A DNA stretch of 64,000 bases from Tetracladium setigerum (Eukaryota > Ascomycota > Leotiomycetes > Helotiales): assembly GCA_031472005.1 (NCBI GenBank), contig PZJY01000006.1, forward strand, positions 682,001 to 746,000, read 5' to 3'. The translations under genes and the position numbers were made by a program. This document shows, piece after piece, positions 47,501-59,685 of this stretch. The notes beneath the pieces are model-generated. The model was given only the letters and a program-made list of their open reading frames with translations. It did no database searches and had not been told where the DNA came from. Position 1 is the stretch's first letter. Each line of letters opens with the position of its first letter.

Positions 47501-49276
47501 GTCACCAATCAACCATTTGGCCCAAAACAATCCTTTCTTGGGTAAAATGCTTGGATTGTGTTAAAGGTTTAATCTCCGGCGTCACCTTCCACTTACTGGT
47601 ACTATTTACGCCAATGACATATGTTTTCCATTCAAGAGGCTCCTCACTTGTCGGCTCCCCTCTTTCGTACATTACATTATTTTGTCACCGCACCTCTACC
47701 TACGGGCAATATTACAAACGCGATGCAATCTCATGGCGCGCGTTAGCAACTCGTGGAGTCACGAAAATATTTCAAGTTAGATCTCCGCCGCGAGGGAGGA
47801 GGAGAAGTCTATTTCTCGTTTGACAATGTACAGTACAGTACTGCACTGCGCTTGGCGGATACTTCCTACTCACACCGATTACCGACAAAAACCACCAACC
47901 CACCTTTCAAACATAAACCTGGTTTTAGGCTTAGAAATTGTCACAGCCGATATCGCTCTTACCAATTGCCATGTATCACTAGTTTAGAACTACTAGCAAT
48001 AAAGGATTTGACAACGTCTTCAAGCTCATCCCAAGTACTATACTGTATACCAACTACAACACCCTCTCAAAATCAGGTAACTATGCACCAATTAATAAAA
48101 AATTGTTGCATCATACAAAGAGCCAACTTCAATTGACGTTCTCAAGTATTCCATACACATCTCGAAATATGCCTGTCTATTTTTTTGGTTTGTTCTGGCA
48201 GATGGAGATAATCCGAGTAAGCGAGATATTGGACAAATACCGCTCAGTCTGTGACTCTTGCAACAAGCTCACCCACATGTTATAATTCTTTTTATCTTCC
48301 AGCGAATGAAACCACACAATTCAAATCCTCAGTTACCAAGCAAGATTCTAGTATATGAAATTAAAAACAATAATGGATTAGCTCCTGTGAAAGTTTCTCA
48401 GCAAACACTCACGTAGCTCCTAGCAATAACCGGCTATATGAAATTGACTCCATTATCACGACTAGTCATTCAACTTCAAATCCAATCCAAAGGCTAGAAT
48501 ATTGAATATCAAGAGTCATCGAGCACATTCTTGTCACCAGTTCAGAAGAAAACATCGAGTCTCCAATTTAATGCCGTTCTTTCAACCCGAAACGGCTGTA
48601 TGGTATGTACTATATCCCAACACACCAGCCTCTGGGTGCAAGACGACGCTAGAAGTGGGATGTTTAAAGGCTTGGCACCTCGATCCGAAAACGGGGACCA
48701 CTCTACCTACCAAAGCTGTGACGCATCGCGAACTCTTTTACCTCACGTCAACAACAAAGCGCCAAAGAGAGAAAAAAAATCATATAAAGGGCGTCGGGGA
48801 TTGACAACTGATCTCGCCCTTTTGATGTTGATTATGCATTCACTTCATCCGACTCTTCCATTGAGGTACTGCTCTACTGTGCAAGCAACGAATTGACTGT
48901 CGAGATCAGCCCGCCACTCACGAGTGAGCACCAATACAATACGCACATCAAATCAGGCAGCGAGATTTGGGACCTCGAAAAGAGAGACTGAGCTACCCCC
49001 ACCACAGGTCAGCAAGCACAACGGGACGGATTATTCTTACAAGATAGCTACCGAGCAAAGCTACCTGGTACTGTAGGTAGGTAGGTAGGTAGGTAAGGTA
49101 TAGCTTGGAAGGACGCCCACCTTCTTACAGTTGTATCAATCCCACGATAACGGTAATCGATTTCAACCTTCCTGTTACGGGATCATGATACCGATACAGT
49201 ATCAACTCTGCTTCGCCGCTACATATCTCCTCCCAACGGGACTACTGCCAGGAACAGGAACGGAAGCGAAGCAACC
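44594..49276. other. 4.7-kb stretch without recognised genes
   Basis: Nothing of family-level quality. A minus-strand frame ending at 45181 reads QHSKALPKLVNDALMHLHEAL before a stop and looks protein-like, but its start and exons cannot be built. Plus-strand frames at 46143-46700 and 46195-46653 overlap in different frames and are compositionally biased. TAGGTAGG motifs occur at 44871-44884 and 49073-49095. The region may hold the promoter of the coiled-coil gene and of ypd1, plus decayed sequence. Confidence 0.4.
49073..49095. repeat. (GTAG)n tetranucleotide tract
   Basis: Five to six GTAG units, the longest version in this window of a TAGGTAGG motif that recurs between genes. It lies about 180 bp before the coiled-coil gene start. 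Confidence 0.8.
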
Positions 49277-51338
49277 ATGAGCTCTTCGGGCACAAGCGGT
49301 CATCATGAGAAGAAGCATCGCTCCTTGAGAGTGACAGCGAAGGGCGCGGGCCCTTCTTCTTCTTCATCCTCTGCAACAGCAAACGCCTCGTCGTCGATAA
49401 TCGCGACCCCGCCTCGCGCAGCCTTGCAAGGTCGTCACCCCGCAGACGAAGAGAATACCGCCTCGTCGTCCTCGAAACCAACGACTCCGCAGGACAAGGA
49501 AGATGAGAATAAATCACCCTCATCACATCTCCACGCATCCGCCTCCTCAAACTCCACCACCACTACCTCTTCATCCCTGACCCATACTAATGCCTCGCAC
49601 ACATCTTCCGCAAAATCCAAACAAGACGGCAAACGCATCGCCGAACTCGAACACTCCCTCGCCGAACTCACCACCGAATTCTCCCTCGAACTGACCACGC
49701 TCTCCGGCACCCTAACCAACGAACGCGAATCCACACATTTCTGGCGCCAGAAACACTCGGTGCTCAACCAGACCTTTCTCAAAACCGATACCGATTTGCG
49801 ACTCCTAAGGCAGGAATTGTCGTCCTTGCAACTGCATGAGCGGGAGTTTCAAACGAGGATAAATTCGCTGTTGGTTGAGAGGGAGGGGTTGAGGGAGGGT
49901 ATAAGGGGGAGGGAGGAGGAGGTGAGGAAGTTGCAGGGGCAGGTGAGAGGGTTAAAGAGTTGGGTTAGTAGCAGTAGTAAGGTGGATGAGCAGGTTGCCG
50001 ATGAGGCGGTGGGCGAGGGGATGCAGAGGTTAGGGAATGGATTGCAGAATTGGGTGATCACGAATTTTAGGAGGGTGAGGATTGGTATGTTCATTTTTCG
50101 TGGTGTTTCCTATATCTGAGTGCCAGGGAGAGGGGATATCGGTCGGTTGGAAGTGAGAGACAGTATGAGGGGGGGAAGACAAGAGAAGGGAAGGGAAGAG
50201 GGAGCTGTCTGCAGCCAAAGTTCCCGAATCTCCTCTCAATATTTATGATTGAGAGAAAATCGGGTGCTTGAGCAAATGGTCAACTCGCCTACAGCAGCCG
50301 AGTATTTATTTACTTGACAGGCTCGAAGCGAGAGTTCACTCAGACGACCCACCCACCCACCCATTCTCTCATCTAAACCCATTTCCTCCAGAACCAAGAA
50401 ACAACTCAATGAACAAAAACCAAACTCGCAATAACCAAAATTCACAATCAACTAACCCTTCAAAATAGACACCGAAAAAGCCAACGATGAAACCCTCGAT
50501 CTCCTCATGCAACTCGTACCAACCTATGCCTCGCTCGCCTCAACATCCAAAATCCACCTCATCCAATCCCTCGTCTCGCGCATAATCGTGGAACATATCT
50601 TCCTTGCGTACTTTGTCGGCTTGTCGCAGGAGCGCGCGGAGGAGTTGGAGAGCGTGGAGAAACATTTGAGTAGTTATGGTAAGCCACTGATGCAAAGGAA
50701 GCGAAGCGAACAGACAAGAAAGGAGGGAGAAATTTCGAGGAAACCTATTTCTATTTTTTTATCTTTTTATTTATCAAAGGAAAATCCTGATCTTGGTCTT
50801 TTTGTTGGTGAATGTTTGAAAGAATTCGAAAGGTTCGATACTAATAATTGAGGAAACAGGAACATTAGACAGCATGAACCAATGGCGCTCCGCAACGCTC
50901 GCCATCCTCCGCAAAGACGCCTCCCAAACCCTCGCCCAAGAGACCTCCACCATCGTTGAAACGCTCGTCCATCAAATCAACAGCATCATGGCCTCCATAA
51001 GCGACATCCAACCCTCCGACACGCGCGACACCTCTTTACGCGCACTGATCAACAGCTCCATCGACCTTTCCCGGCTCCTGCGCGTTCAGAAGGCCGTCTT
51101 CAGCATCCTGATGCCCTGTATAGAGGCTCATCAACAGACGATGTTCGATCCGGGTTGTATGGAGGATATTGGAGGTGAGGATGAGGATACGCTGAACCAG
51201 CGCGAGATTCGTTGTGTGACGTTCCCTGGGATCGTCAAGTGTGGTGATGAGAATGGGAAAGGAATCATCTTAGGAATGTTGTGGCGAAGATACGAGTGCT
51301 TTGTGCGCCTGATTGAAATGGGGGATGCATGTCCATGA
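49277..51338 (+). CDS. conserved fungal coiled-coil protein, unknown function
   Basis: Exons 49277-50084, 50469-50678 and 50860-51338 join in phase to 498 residues; introns are 384 and 181 nt, long for this window. The first 110 residues are Ser/Thr-rich and disordered. A coiled coil covers about residues 115-240 (RIAELEHSLAELTTEFSLELT, LRLLRQELSSLQLHEREFQTR, REEEVRKLQGQV). It is followed by GLQNWVITNFRRVRI, which I recall as a conserved motif of unnamed ascomycete proteins, and a helical C-terminal domain (LVPTYASLASTSKIHLIQ, VEHIFLAYFVGLSQERAEELE, RRYECFVRLIE). There is no membrane segment. The motif spans the first exon junction, which supports the splice model. No function is claimed. Confidence 0.75.
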
Positions 51339-51573
51339 GATGAATGCGAACGGCGGCGGTGGTGGGTGTACAGTCTAGAGGAAGGAAAATTTGAGCCTTC
51401 CGAGAGGAGTTGGAATGGGAAGGGGGAAAAGAAGATAAAGAAATGGGACTATTGTAGCCATAATGCTCAAATTACTAAGGCTGAGAGAGGCCTAAGAAAT
51501 CAGTCGATCGATTCTGAGACTGGGATCACCTTAACGTGAACAACCCGTATGGATGAGTCTAGTATTTGAATAG

Positions 51574-52130
51574 ATGGAAACCGATCTTCAATCGTTATTA
51601 TCCCACCCATATCGACGCAATTCACTGTTGCCCAAGGTCATTTCTCAATCGGTCATCTCCGCCCTCGATGTTTTATGGAATGTAATGCTGCTCATACAGG
51701 TAAGCAGTCTGCTCCCAGCGAAATTATCGATAACGGCTAAACGTTTAGATGTTTAACCCTAACAATAATTTCGTCTCGAATATCGATGGGCCTTCAGCGG
51801 TAGTTGAGCTTGGAGATTTGGGAACGAGTAGGTACTCTTCTATCCTATACCCCTCACCAACACTCAAGTGGACAGCGATTAAGGAGGGTTTTAAACATCC
51901 AGCGGCTTCAAAGTCTTCCGTGTCGGGCTCCGGATGTGTGGCAAGGCATAGGCTGTTTTCACTCGTCAGATATATGGTCTGTCGGTGTCACTGTTGGTTA
52001 CATCCCCTCTCTCTTATGATTTAAACAAATAGAGAAGTTGGCACATTGGCTCCACGAAAGAGCTATTTTTGGAGCAAGTGACAAGATAATTGAGGTTATT
52101 CATTGTGTACTTCGCTATCAACGTCGCCAA
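51574..52130 (+). pseudogene. decayed protein-kinase fragment (fungal-type kinase)
   Basis: Pieces of a kinase C-lobe appear in order but in different frames. First comes SALDVLWNVMLLIQ, then an intron with good signals (gtaagc donor at 51699, ending 51748), MFNPNNNFVSNIDGPSAVVELGDLG, then IQRLQSLPCRAPDVWQGIGCFHSSDIWSVGV, and finally KLAHWLHERAIFGASDKIIE after another apparent intron. The catalytic Asp of the HxD motif is replaced (I-Q-M-F before NPNN). The metal-binding motif reads GDLG. Between LGDLG and the APD motif the frame must shift, and no N-lobe with glycine loop or ATP lysine is found upstream. It is best read as a relic of a lineage-specific kinase. Confidence 0.6.
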
Positions 52131-52167
52131 ATATCTGTAGCAAGTATGGGAGGGCAATGTTACAAAA

Positions 52168-54019
52168 TCAACCCACGAGCTTTCTATCAGTAATATTCGT
52201 TGTAGTCATGACCATTTCCGTCTCTGTTGCCCATACCTCTAGTAGGTCTCCTCTAGAGCAACTCGTCCAGCCTGAATTATCATGCCCGCCATCTTTTGAT
52301 ATCTGATATGTTTTCACTATCACGGTGCAGTCGATCGACAAGCCTATTCTCTGGGCAGCTTTGAACGAAAGCTGTTCCACGGCCGAAAGACTTTCATCTG
52401 GATCGACCCCAATACGACAACAACCCAGTGCCCTTTCTGTGCCGTCAAAATATTTGAGAATGAGACCTCGACAAAATTGATCTTTCTCGTCACGAAATAC
52501 CGAGATAGAGGCAATATCTTCTAGCTGGGCTGACGCGTAGCATGCATTTGATAACAGAGGGGTTTCCGGACCTGGAGGGACGGCTGCGGAGCATGAGCCA
52601 CCTTCTGTTAATATCCCGCAAATAAAAATTAAATTGTTAGCCGCGACAGTAGATAACAAAGTTGATTGCGGAGGGGTGTGAACCGCAAACTCTTTCCCGG
52701 GACCAACCGGCGGTGGGCCAATATAAAAGTCTCCTCTATGAGGCGTTCGAACCTTCTACCGTCAGTTATACCGTCTTAGTTCGTGAAGCATGAGCCTACC
52801 AAATAAGATCTTCGCCTGAGCTGAAGTTCACTTCTATTCCCGGTTGAGATCCGAACTCCAAAGGCCGATATCTTGTCTGCAGGTGGGTTTGGCACATAAA
52901 CCCATGATATTAAACGTTAAACTGCTGGGTCAATCTGTGCAAAGGTGGCAAGCGCAGTTGGAGCAGCAGAAGTGTGCGCATGCATAGCACGCAAATTCCA
53001 AGTAGACAAGAAGAACGTGATTCCCGAGCAATGGTCCAGGTTGGTAGCAGCGAGACGTACACCATGTCTAGGGGCGGGAAATTGAAACCCTAGTGATGGT
53101 GACAGGTTAGGCAAGTCCATGATTTGGAGATCTGCTGCTTGAAGACTCGGTTCAAGTCGGCTGACGCCATACTAAAAGGCCCAATTAGTGTAACTATAAA
53201 TCCTCAAGACGCATGCCTGACTGACCTGAAATTTGATATCGAAGTTGTGATCGACGCCAATAGTGGTATACACATTGAACGGGGACTGTGTTTCGCCAGC
53301 TGAAAAACCAGATCTTTGAATACTCTTGATACCCTTTGAATCAATGGTCATCTCAATTGCAGAAGGAGAAATTGTCGTGCTTATGATGGGGTCATTCCCT
53401 CGATGCCAAGAATGAACTAGGCGAAGCGGTACTGACCGACTTGTTTGGTGGGCTGTATTGAGGAATTCAATGGTTTCGAGAACGCAAGACAGGCGCAGCC
53501 AATCATTTCCCGATAAATAACCCCATATCATAGAGATTATCTCTAGGGGGAATTCTTCTGGCATGGGTAGATCCGTTCTAGCATGAGCCTGGCTGATGAC
53601 TGCTATTGAAGGTAGCGAAGGGAGTAGAAGGGCTGGACTTCCAAGCCACGGATATCTCGCAAGTGAAAAGGTCCAGAGTCGACGTAGTCTGTTCGGCCAA
53701 TCTTTAGTGCGCATGATATAGAGATTGAAACAATCCACATGAATAGTAGCTGTTTCCTTAGTCGCTGAGCAACAGTTCGGATGTCGACAAAAGACGCGAT
53801 TGTCTCTGACATGCGGTTCACCAATTGCAGAGAACTTCGACGCACTGAGGGCGACATAACCCGTCGGCGAGACGAATACTATGTAAAGGGGGAAACGTCA
53901 GCTCTTGCGCTTTTCGGCAATACAAAATTTAATGAGTTGTTACAAGCAACTAGTGGACTGCCCAGGGGAAAGAGAAATCCACACGCTCCACATTGACGAT
54001 GGATATATATGTGTTCCAT
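52168..54019 (-). CDS. F-box-like protein with N-terminal CxxC zinc ribbon
   Basis: Reconstructed exons are 54019-53944, 53878-53226, 53171-52923, 52876 to about 52830-52800, and about 52750-52168. The N-terminus (MEHIYIHRQCGACGF) has the CxxC typical of a large ascomycete family. That family continues with a block like GYVALSASKFSAIGEPHVRD, a cysteine pair, and an F-box-like helix set here at LPMPEEFPLEIISMIWGYLSGNDWLRLSCVLE. F-box proteins recruit targets to SCF ubiquitin ligases; in this family the partner is unknown. The C-terminal part (SISVFRDEKDQFCRGLILKYFDGTERALGCCRIGVD) is a beta-rich domain also common in the family. Three introns fit GT-AG and phase. The fourth junction, near 52750-52830, is uncertain: one donor gives a stop, another (GTGAAC) keeps the frame. 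Confidence 0.6.
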
Positions 54020-56753
54020 GTCGTTGAACTAGATTATATCTCCACTAAGGTGATTTGACACGTGAGAGAACCAGGTAGGCGCTGCTGTTTATCATGGGAC
54101 AGCAAGTCAACTCTTTCTGTTGTGAAAGGAGTGTACCACCGCAACAAAGTTAGCGAGATAGATAACAATGAATTTTGAGAACGTGATCGCGGGTTTGCAC
54201 CACAATTCGACAGCTTCAAGCGGTTGGCTCGCGAGCTCCGAAGCATTCTCTTTCCAACCAGGGATGGCGCGATCTTCAATAAATAAAGGCTGTAAAACAG
54301 GCTGACGCAAAACAGGCGAAATAGGTGGATTTAGGTGGATTCACAGGTTCAACACCTTAATATAGCAGTAGCTTAACTCCCTCCAGAAGTCGACATACTC
54401 TTGGCGATCCTCGTCAACGGGAAGTACCGCTCTCGACATCTAGCCAATCCCTAGCCCCCAAAAAACTAACTATGTCTTACACCGCGATCCAATCAATTTT
54501 TTCCCATTGTAGCTCACGTGATATGTCTTGTTGTCTCTTGTTCCCTCGAATTCGGATTTTCCTCGCGGAAGCGAAAAGGAGGGGGAGGGGGGTGGGATCG
54601 AGCTGCCGAATGGACCGAAGCAGGACCTGCAAAAAACGTACTCGGCGAAGGCGGCTCTGCTACAGCACAGCACAGCATGACGAATACCCCATGATTCGTC
54701 GATCCTATTGGCATGGATTTGTATGTGCTTGCTTATGATTTGTTGACCCAGCTTGACTTGTGCCTTTTTCCAAGAATTGTCAACAATATCCAACATAATC
54801 CCAAGTCTTGCTCAAATACGGGGTTTATTTTTTCAAACGATACGGTCAGTACCCAGGTTGATGGAGAGAGTACCTAGGGTGAGGGCGAGAGAAAGCGTGG
54901 GAACACTGTTACCGCTGCCGTTGTTGTAGAACAGGACGTGGCCGTCCATGATCCGAGGAGACTGTAGGACTAGTTTCAAAGCCCACGATCTTTGACGTCC
55001 TTGTGCATCTCAAAAAAAAAACACCTATTTCCAAGAACCCCTCTTAGCAAACAGCAAAATAAGAATGTCTCTCCTATTATTATTTCCCGACAACGAGGCA
55101 TCATCCAAGCTGTATCAGATCATGCAGGGACGAATCTCATGACTACAAAGATTTTGTCCCCTCCTCTTTCCCTTCGCAAGAATCGTGTACTCGTATGTAC
55201 TTGCTCACTCATGCGTGGCTGAACCTGTCGTGTTTCGTTTCCTGCGGACTTCAGACCATTCTGCCAATGATATCGTCGTTGTTTGACCTTTCATCAGATA
55301 GCTCATCTTAGAGAAAGAAGGAATTACTGCACTGTGCTGTACAGTACGTGTCGTTGGGAAAAGGATGCCTGGATAACAAGATGGAAACGATCGAAAATCC
55401 AAGGGAGCAACACCATTCAAGGTTGAGGCGCCAATTTCCTTGCAATTGGCACATGGCTCAATTCTTGTCTGATCCACGAGTATGCAACCTCGAACAATCG
55501 GTAAAATTGATCAGACTGGACGTCTGCAACTTTGCGTAGCACCCGGAGACAGTCCCGGAGATAGATCAGTAGACCAGACCAAAAACAAAAACGAGGCAAA
55601 AACGGGATGAACCTTCTGTACAGCTTTGTATCAGATGGGAAGACAAGAGCACCTTAATGTATTTCCTGGCTTAACCGCAACAGCCGCGTTGAAAATACAA
55701 CTTGGGTTTGCTTCTTGCGTATGACTCCTAGACGACACGAACGATGGCGTTTCCAAACGGTGTAGAATTTGGAATATAAAAAGGCCAGGGATTGTGCTGT
55801 CATCGGTATGTTGCATGGTAGATGCAATAGGCATGAAGCCGCTTCACCTCCACGAGAGTCACGCCTCCAAGTCCTTAACATAACATGGCGTTTTCACCTT
55901 GTATCTCTGAAGATCATCGTTCCAAAACAGTGGGTGGTTTTCCCCTTTCGATCTTGTGATGCTGAAGAAGGTAGAAGATGCCGGCTTGATATCCGTTTGA
56001 AACTTGAAACAGACCTCCAAATAATCAAGGGGATACACCGCATCAAGGTCGTCGGGAGGATATTCAAAAATAGCGTAATAAAAGCGCCGTGATTAAACGG
56101 ATAAAGCCGCCGAATAAGTGGTATCGGTAAGAGGAGGTCAGGTACTTGCTGGCCAGTCCAGTAGTCCAGTCCAGTTCCTTGCAACGGCATTGTATTGGGC
56201 GTTCCGGCTTTGGGTGTGACTGAAATCCTCCATCGCATTCCCAAAAGAGTGGCTAGCTCCGACCGTTGTTTTAACAATAAACGTCTTGGTCGTTGAATTT
56301 GACATATAATCTGGAAGATTTCCACCCGAAGACTTTGCCGAAACTCGATAACTCTCGGTCTTCAAAGCTTCCTGAAACTTCAAACACTTGTTGTGAACTG
56401 ATATTGTTTCCACGTGCGAAGTTGGGGTTGTGGCAAATTTCGAGCTGGAGCTTCACACCCCACCAGTACGGTCCTACAACACCATCACCGAAATATCCAG
56501 ATTTGGTACCTTCAGGTCTCCGGAAGACTTGGGCCTTCGAACCACCGTCGGCCGACCTTCATTTATCGAAAGCTCAAGAGCTGGATCATCTTGTGGACCG
56601 CTCTTTTTAAGATCCTCGCGTCCAAACCCTTCATTCAAACCCTCCGTTCCCTCATTGCAGGGTATTTGGTGCTCGAGTCAACAGCTTAGGCATCCCACCG
56701 CGCCGGACGCCAACAACCTCTCCTCACTTCTTCGCAGACTCTGCGGTGATCTG
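54020..56753. other. 2.7-kb stretch without recognised genes
   Basis: Open frames here (for example 54470-54796 minus, 55894-56325 minus) have no family features. From 56430 the frame of the C2H2-like protein is open but its content changes before the putative start at 56754. Confidence 0.45.
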
Positions 56754-57506
56754 ATGGCCATGGGTAATTCTGCTGATCGAGGCGATTATACGTTCTCCCA
56801 AGTTGAACAGTCACCGTTCTATGCGGGTGCGTCATCTGTGCCAGCGTATTCATATCAGGTTCCTCGACAATCCCACCCCGCCGTCAACGCCCAATCTTTA
56901 TATTCTACTGCATCATATGATGGCAGAACGAGGCGAGATAGCACTTCGAGTTCGAATTATACATTTGCTTCTTCCAACGACACCACTATCCCTCATTACC
57001 CGCCGCCTCCAAGACCGCTTCCTTACGGTCTTCCATATGAGCTACCATGTGAATTTGGGTTTATGGGCTGCCAGATTCGATACCCACCGTCAGATTTCGA
57101 GAATTGGGTTGGTCATAGCATAACCCACTTCACGGGTGCTAATGTACGGCCACCGTCGAGAGCTATCTGCACCTTCTGCGACGAAGACGACGGGATCTTC
57201 GAGAACGAACGCAATCCGGAGTCGAACTGGAGGCGAAGGATGAGGCACATCGCGGGCCACTTTGCAAGACTGCAACCGGAAGAACAGTTGCGTCCTGACT
57301 TCGGAGTTATTGAACACCTTAGGAGATCTCTCAGCCCTGAGGACTATGAGCGTGCAATAGCGTACACTGAGAGACCGGGCGGATTGCGAGGCATAGGCCA
57401 GAGACGTCCAGCAACAAATGCTCATGAACGAGGTGAGGGGCAGGGCGGCGTGAGAGTCACACACAATCCGAGGAGAGAGGATCGGGAGAGGAGGAGGCAC
57501 CGATGA
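56754..57506 (+). CDS. C2H2-like zinc-finger protein of filamentous fungi
   Basis: The last 250 codons of a long open frame. The N-terminal half is Ser/Tyr/Pro-rich with a PPPPRPLPYGLPYELP run. The second half carries two divergent finger-like motifs: Cys-x6-Cys-x14-His-x3-His (CEFGFMGC ... WVGHSITH) and Cys-x2-Cys-x22-His-x3-His (CTFC ... MRHIAGH). The Trp-x-His spacing and the WRRRMRHI block are typical of a common Pezizomycotina family. The C-terminus is strongly basic. Such proteins are presumed nuclear; targets are unknown. The start is uncertain: ATGs at 56754 and 56760 precede a plausible N-terminus, but the frame is open from 56430, and that part looks like non-coding sequence read through. 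Confidence 0.65.
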   Translation: MAMGNSADRGDYTFSQVEQSPFYAGASSVPAYSYQVPRQSHPAVNAQSLYSTASYDGRTRRDSTSSSNYTFASSNDTTIPHYPPPPRPLPYGLPYELPCEFGFMGCQIRYPPSDFENWVGHSITHFTGANVRPPSRAICTFCDEDDGIFENERNPESNWRRRMRHIAGHFARLQPEEQLRPDFGVIEHLRRSLSPEDYERAIAYTERPGGLRGIGQRRPATNAHERGEGQGGVRVTHNPRREDRERRRHR

Positions 57507-58703
57507 TACGAAGAAAGACACCTCTATCTTTACGTCCGTCGAGACGTCAAAGATAGACGATAGACGGTGACGCAGACCTTCGTTTCATGTTATGTACATG
57601 GATTCGATTCCAATAATCCGATATTAAATGTCGATGTCGATTTCCGGAATTCTGGCATTCCGGCGTCGCGGTCGGGGGCAGCATGTGAGGAGTTGGAATT
57701 AAGTGAAGGGTTTCTCAACACACGACAGATCATCTCACCAAGGCGAAATATTTCCTTTAGCGGTCCAAGTTTCCTTCTTGCTCTTGACTTTGTTTTCCTT
57801 CAAGACAATTTTTCGCGCTTTTTTTTTCTGCTTGGGCTTCTGAGACCCGTCTTGCATGTCCCTGCAGCCGGTACCGTCCTGCTGGTTCAGGTACCCTGGG
57901 GCAGGGCAGATTTTCATCCGTCGGCAAAGCCGCAGTCAGCCTTACCACGCACGGGGTAACGTTGCGATTTGACTCAAGAAATGGGGTATTTTGAAACTCG
58001 TATTGCGTTGTAATAATGGTAATGACGGCGATGAAGGTGGTGCAAGAATTCAGCGATGGAGGCAACACGTCGGAATTCGTTGCTTCGTTAATTTGATTTT
58101 TTGAATTTCAGGTGTGAGCTGGATGCTTTTGATATTCTTATACGTTCCGAAAAATCTTGGGGATGCTGGACTTCTGATATTCATGCGCGATACTTTGGGG
58201 GAGTTTGGCTATTGCGTTTTCTTAGCTATTGCTATGGTTCAGTGAATTGCGTGAGTAGGTAGTATACGAGTAAATGAACACATACCCTTAATATTGCAAA
58301 CACATGTGATGGCGCTCAAGCCAGTTTGCGAGATGAACAGTTCAAATAAACCCGGTATGTGGATATTCGCAAGATGCAAACGTTCCAGAAAGACATCTTT
58401 GTGGAACAGAAGTAATCCCTGTGCTTTCAATGATTTCTCGTGTTGTGTTCCCAGTCCCAGGTGAAGTCCGAAGACGTACAAGAGCAACGCAAGGCCAAAA
58501 GAAAGAATCCCACGCCGAGGGAACCCTAGAAGAGCTATATGCCCGTACCTTCTCTCTTTGATGCTTGTGGAATGTAACGATAGGAAATCTCCTTGAAAAG
58601 ACGAAATGCTCCTAAGCCGACGATTTACCCAGATAGCCTTCTGTAGATACCATCACGTCCAGGTAATGTCTTCCAAGCTGAAATGCCTCGTATGGGTTAC
58701 AGT

Positions 58704-58723
58704 CTCCTGACAAATGTCAGGAG
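58704..58723. repeat. perfect 9-bp inverted repeat with 2-nt loop
   Basis: CTCCTGACA, two A, then TGTCAGGAG. It sits in non-coding DNA. No run of T follows on either strand, so a terminator role is not supported. Confidence 0.7.
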
Positions 58724-59266
58724 GAACGTAGCATCGAGATCAAGAAATTCAATCTTGAGCGGGCCAGGTTCCTAGAAATAACGTGAAATTCGAAGGTAAA
58801 CGCTGTCATAGAGTGGTCAGCAAGTTCCCGAGTCAAACGGATTCCTACATCAGCATCGACCTGTTATCGGAGGCCAGATATATTCAAAGACCAAGACGAG
58901 AACTTGATTTCTCTTTTCTCTTTTCAGAGGGCTCGACGGCGGAAGCATCTGGGGCATATGGGAACCATCGCTGATGGAACGAGTTGGCCAAGGTGACATC
59001 GAAGTCAAACCGTTTAGCTTCTCTCTCGCAGTGCTACTGTAGCAAGCTGACCATTCATCGAAAAGAGGAAGCAGCAACTTGTGTCGAAATTGAAAAACAA
59101 ATTGTGATTCCATCCGCAATGTGGAACGCAACTTCCTTTCCTGTTCAAGACGACAAACAACCCAAGGTTTTTCAACTTTTGGTTTCGACAGTCACTTCTC
59201 TTGTGCCACCGACAGAATTCGCCACTTTCTCCTTGTTCAAACTTCAAACTCGAAGTTTTGTATCGG

Positions 59267-59294
59267 TTCTTCTTCTTCTTCTTCTTCTTCTTCT
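59267..59294. repeat. (CTT)n trinucleotide tract
   Basis: Nine CTT/TTC units in a pyrimidine-rich region upstream of the C/A-rich leader at 59380-59640. Confidence 0.85.
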
Positions 59295-59640
59295 GCCCCT
59301 CGCTGACGAATTTCGAAATAATGTTGCTTTTGCCAGGTCGTCGAGAAATGCGAGCGGTATTTGGGTATACCACCAACACTTCACCAAACACAAGAAACCA
59401 CAAAACCCATCGTTCATCCAGCTCCTTTATAATCCCCAAACAAGTGACAACCTACCTATTAGGCAGTCATAACTCATACGAACACACTTCACACATTTTC
59501 CCTTCCCATCCAATCATTCTCCCAAGCAAGCAAACCTGCGATTTACTCGATCGCCACCAAATCACTCACTCCCAACTCCCACTTCCAACCACTAGCACCA
59601 CAACCAGACAAACAAAAATAAAAAAGTCCCATCGACAAAC

Positions 59641-59685
59641 AATGACTGGTCGATCTTTTATAGTAACTTACCTAGCGAACGGATG
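59641..59685 (+). CDS. 14-codon ORF at the end of a long C/A-rich leader
   Basis: ATG in strong context (cgacaaacaATGACT) opens MTGRSFIVTYLANG and stops at TGA (59683-59685). The preceding 260 nt are C/A-rich with almost no G, which is how leaders of strongly expressed fungal genes look. Either this is a first exon (a GTAACT donor follows the seventh codon), a regulatory upstream peptide, or the 5' end of a gene whose body is not recognisable. No family is known. Confidence 0.25.

Noticed and set aside
57567..57959. 130-codon ORF after the C2H2-like gene
   Set aside because: Lies in the probable 3' untranslated region, hydrophobic stretch arises from pyrimidine-rich DNA, no family match.
58704..58723. 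hairpin as transcription terminator
   Set aside because: No U-tract on either strand, and intrinsic terminators of this kind are not used for fungal Pol II genes.
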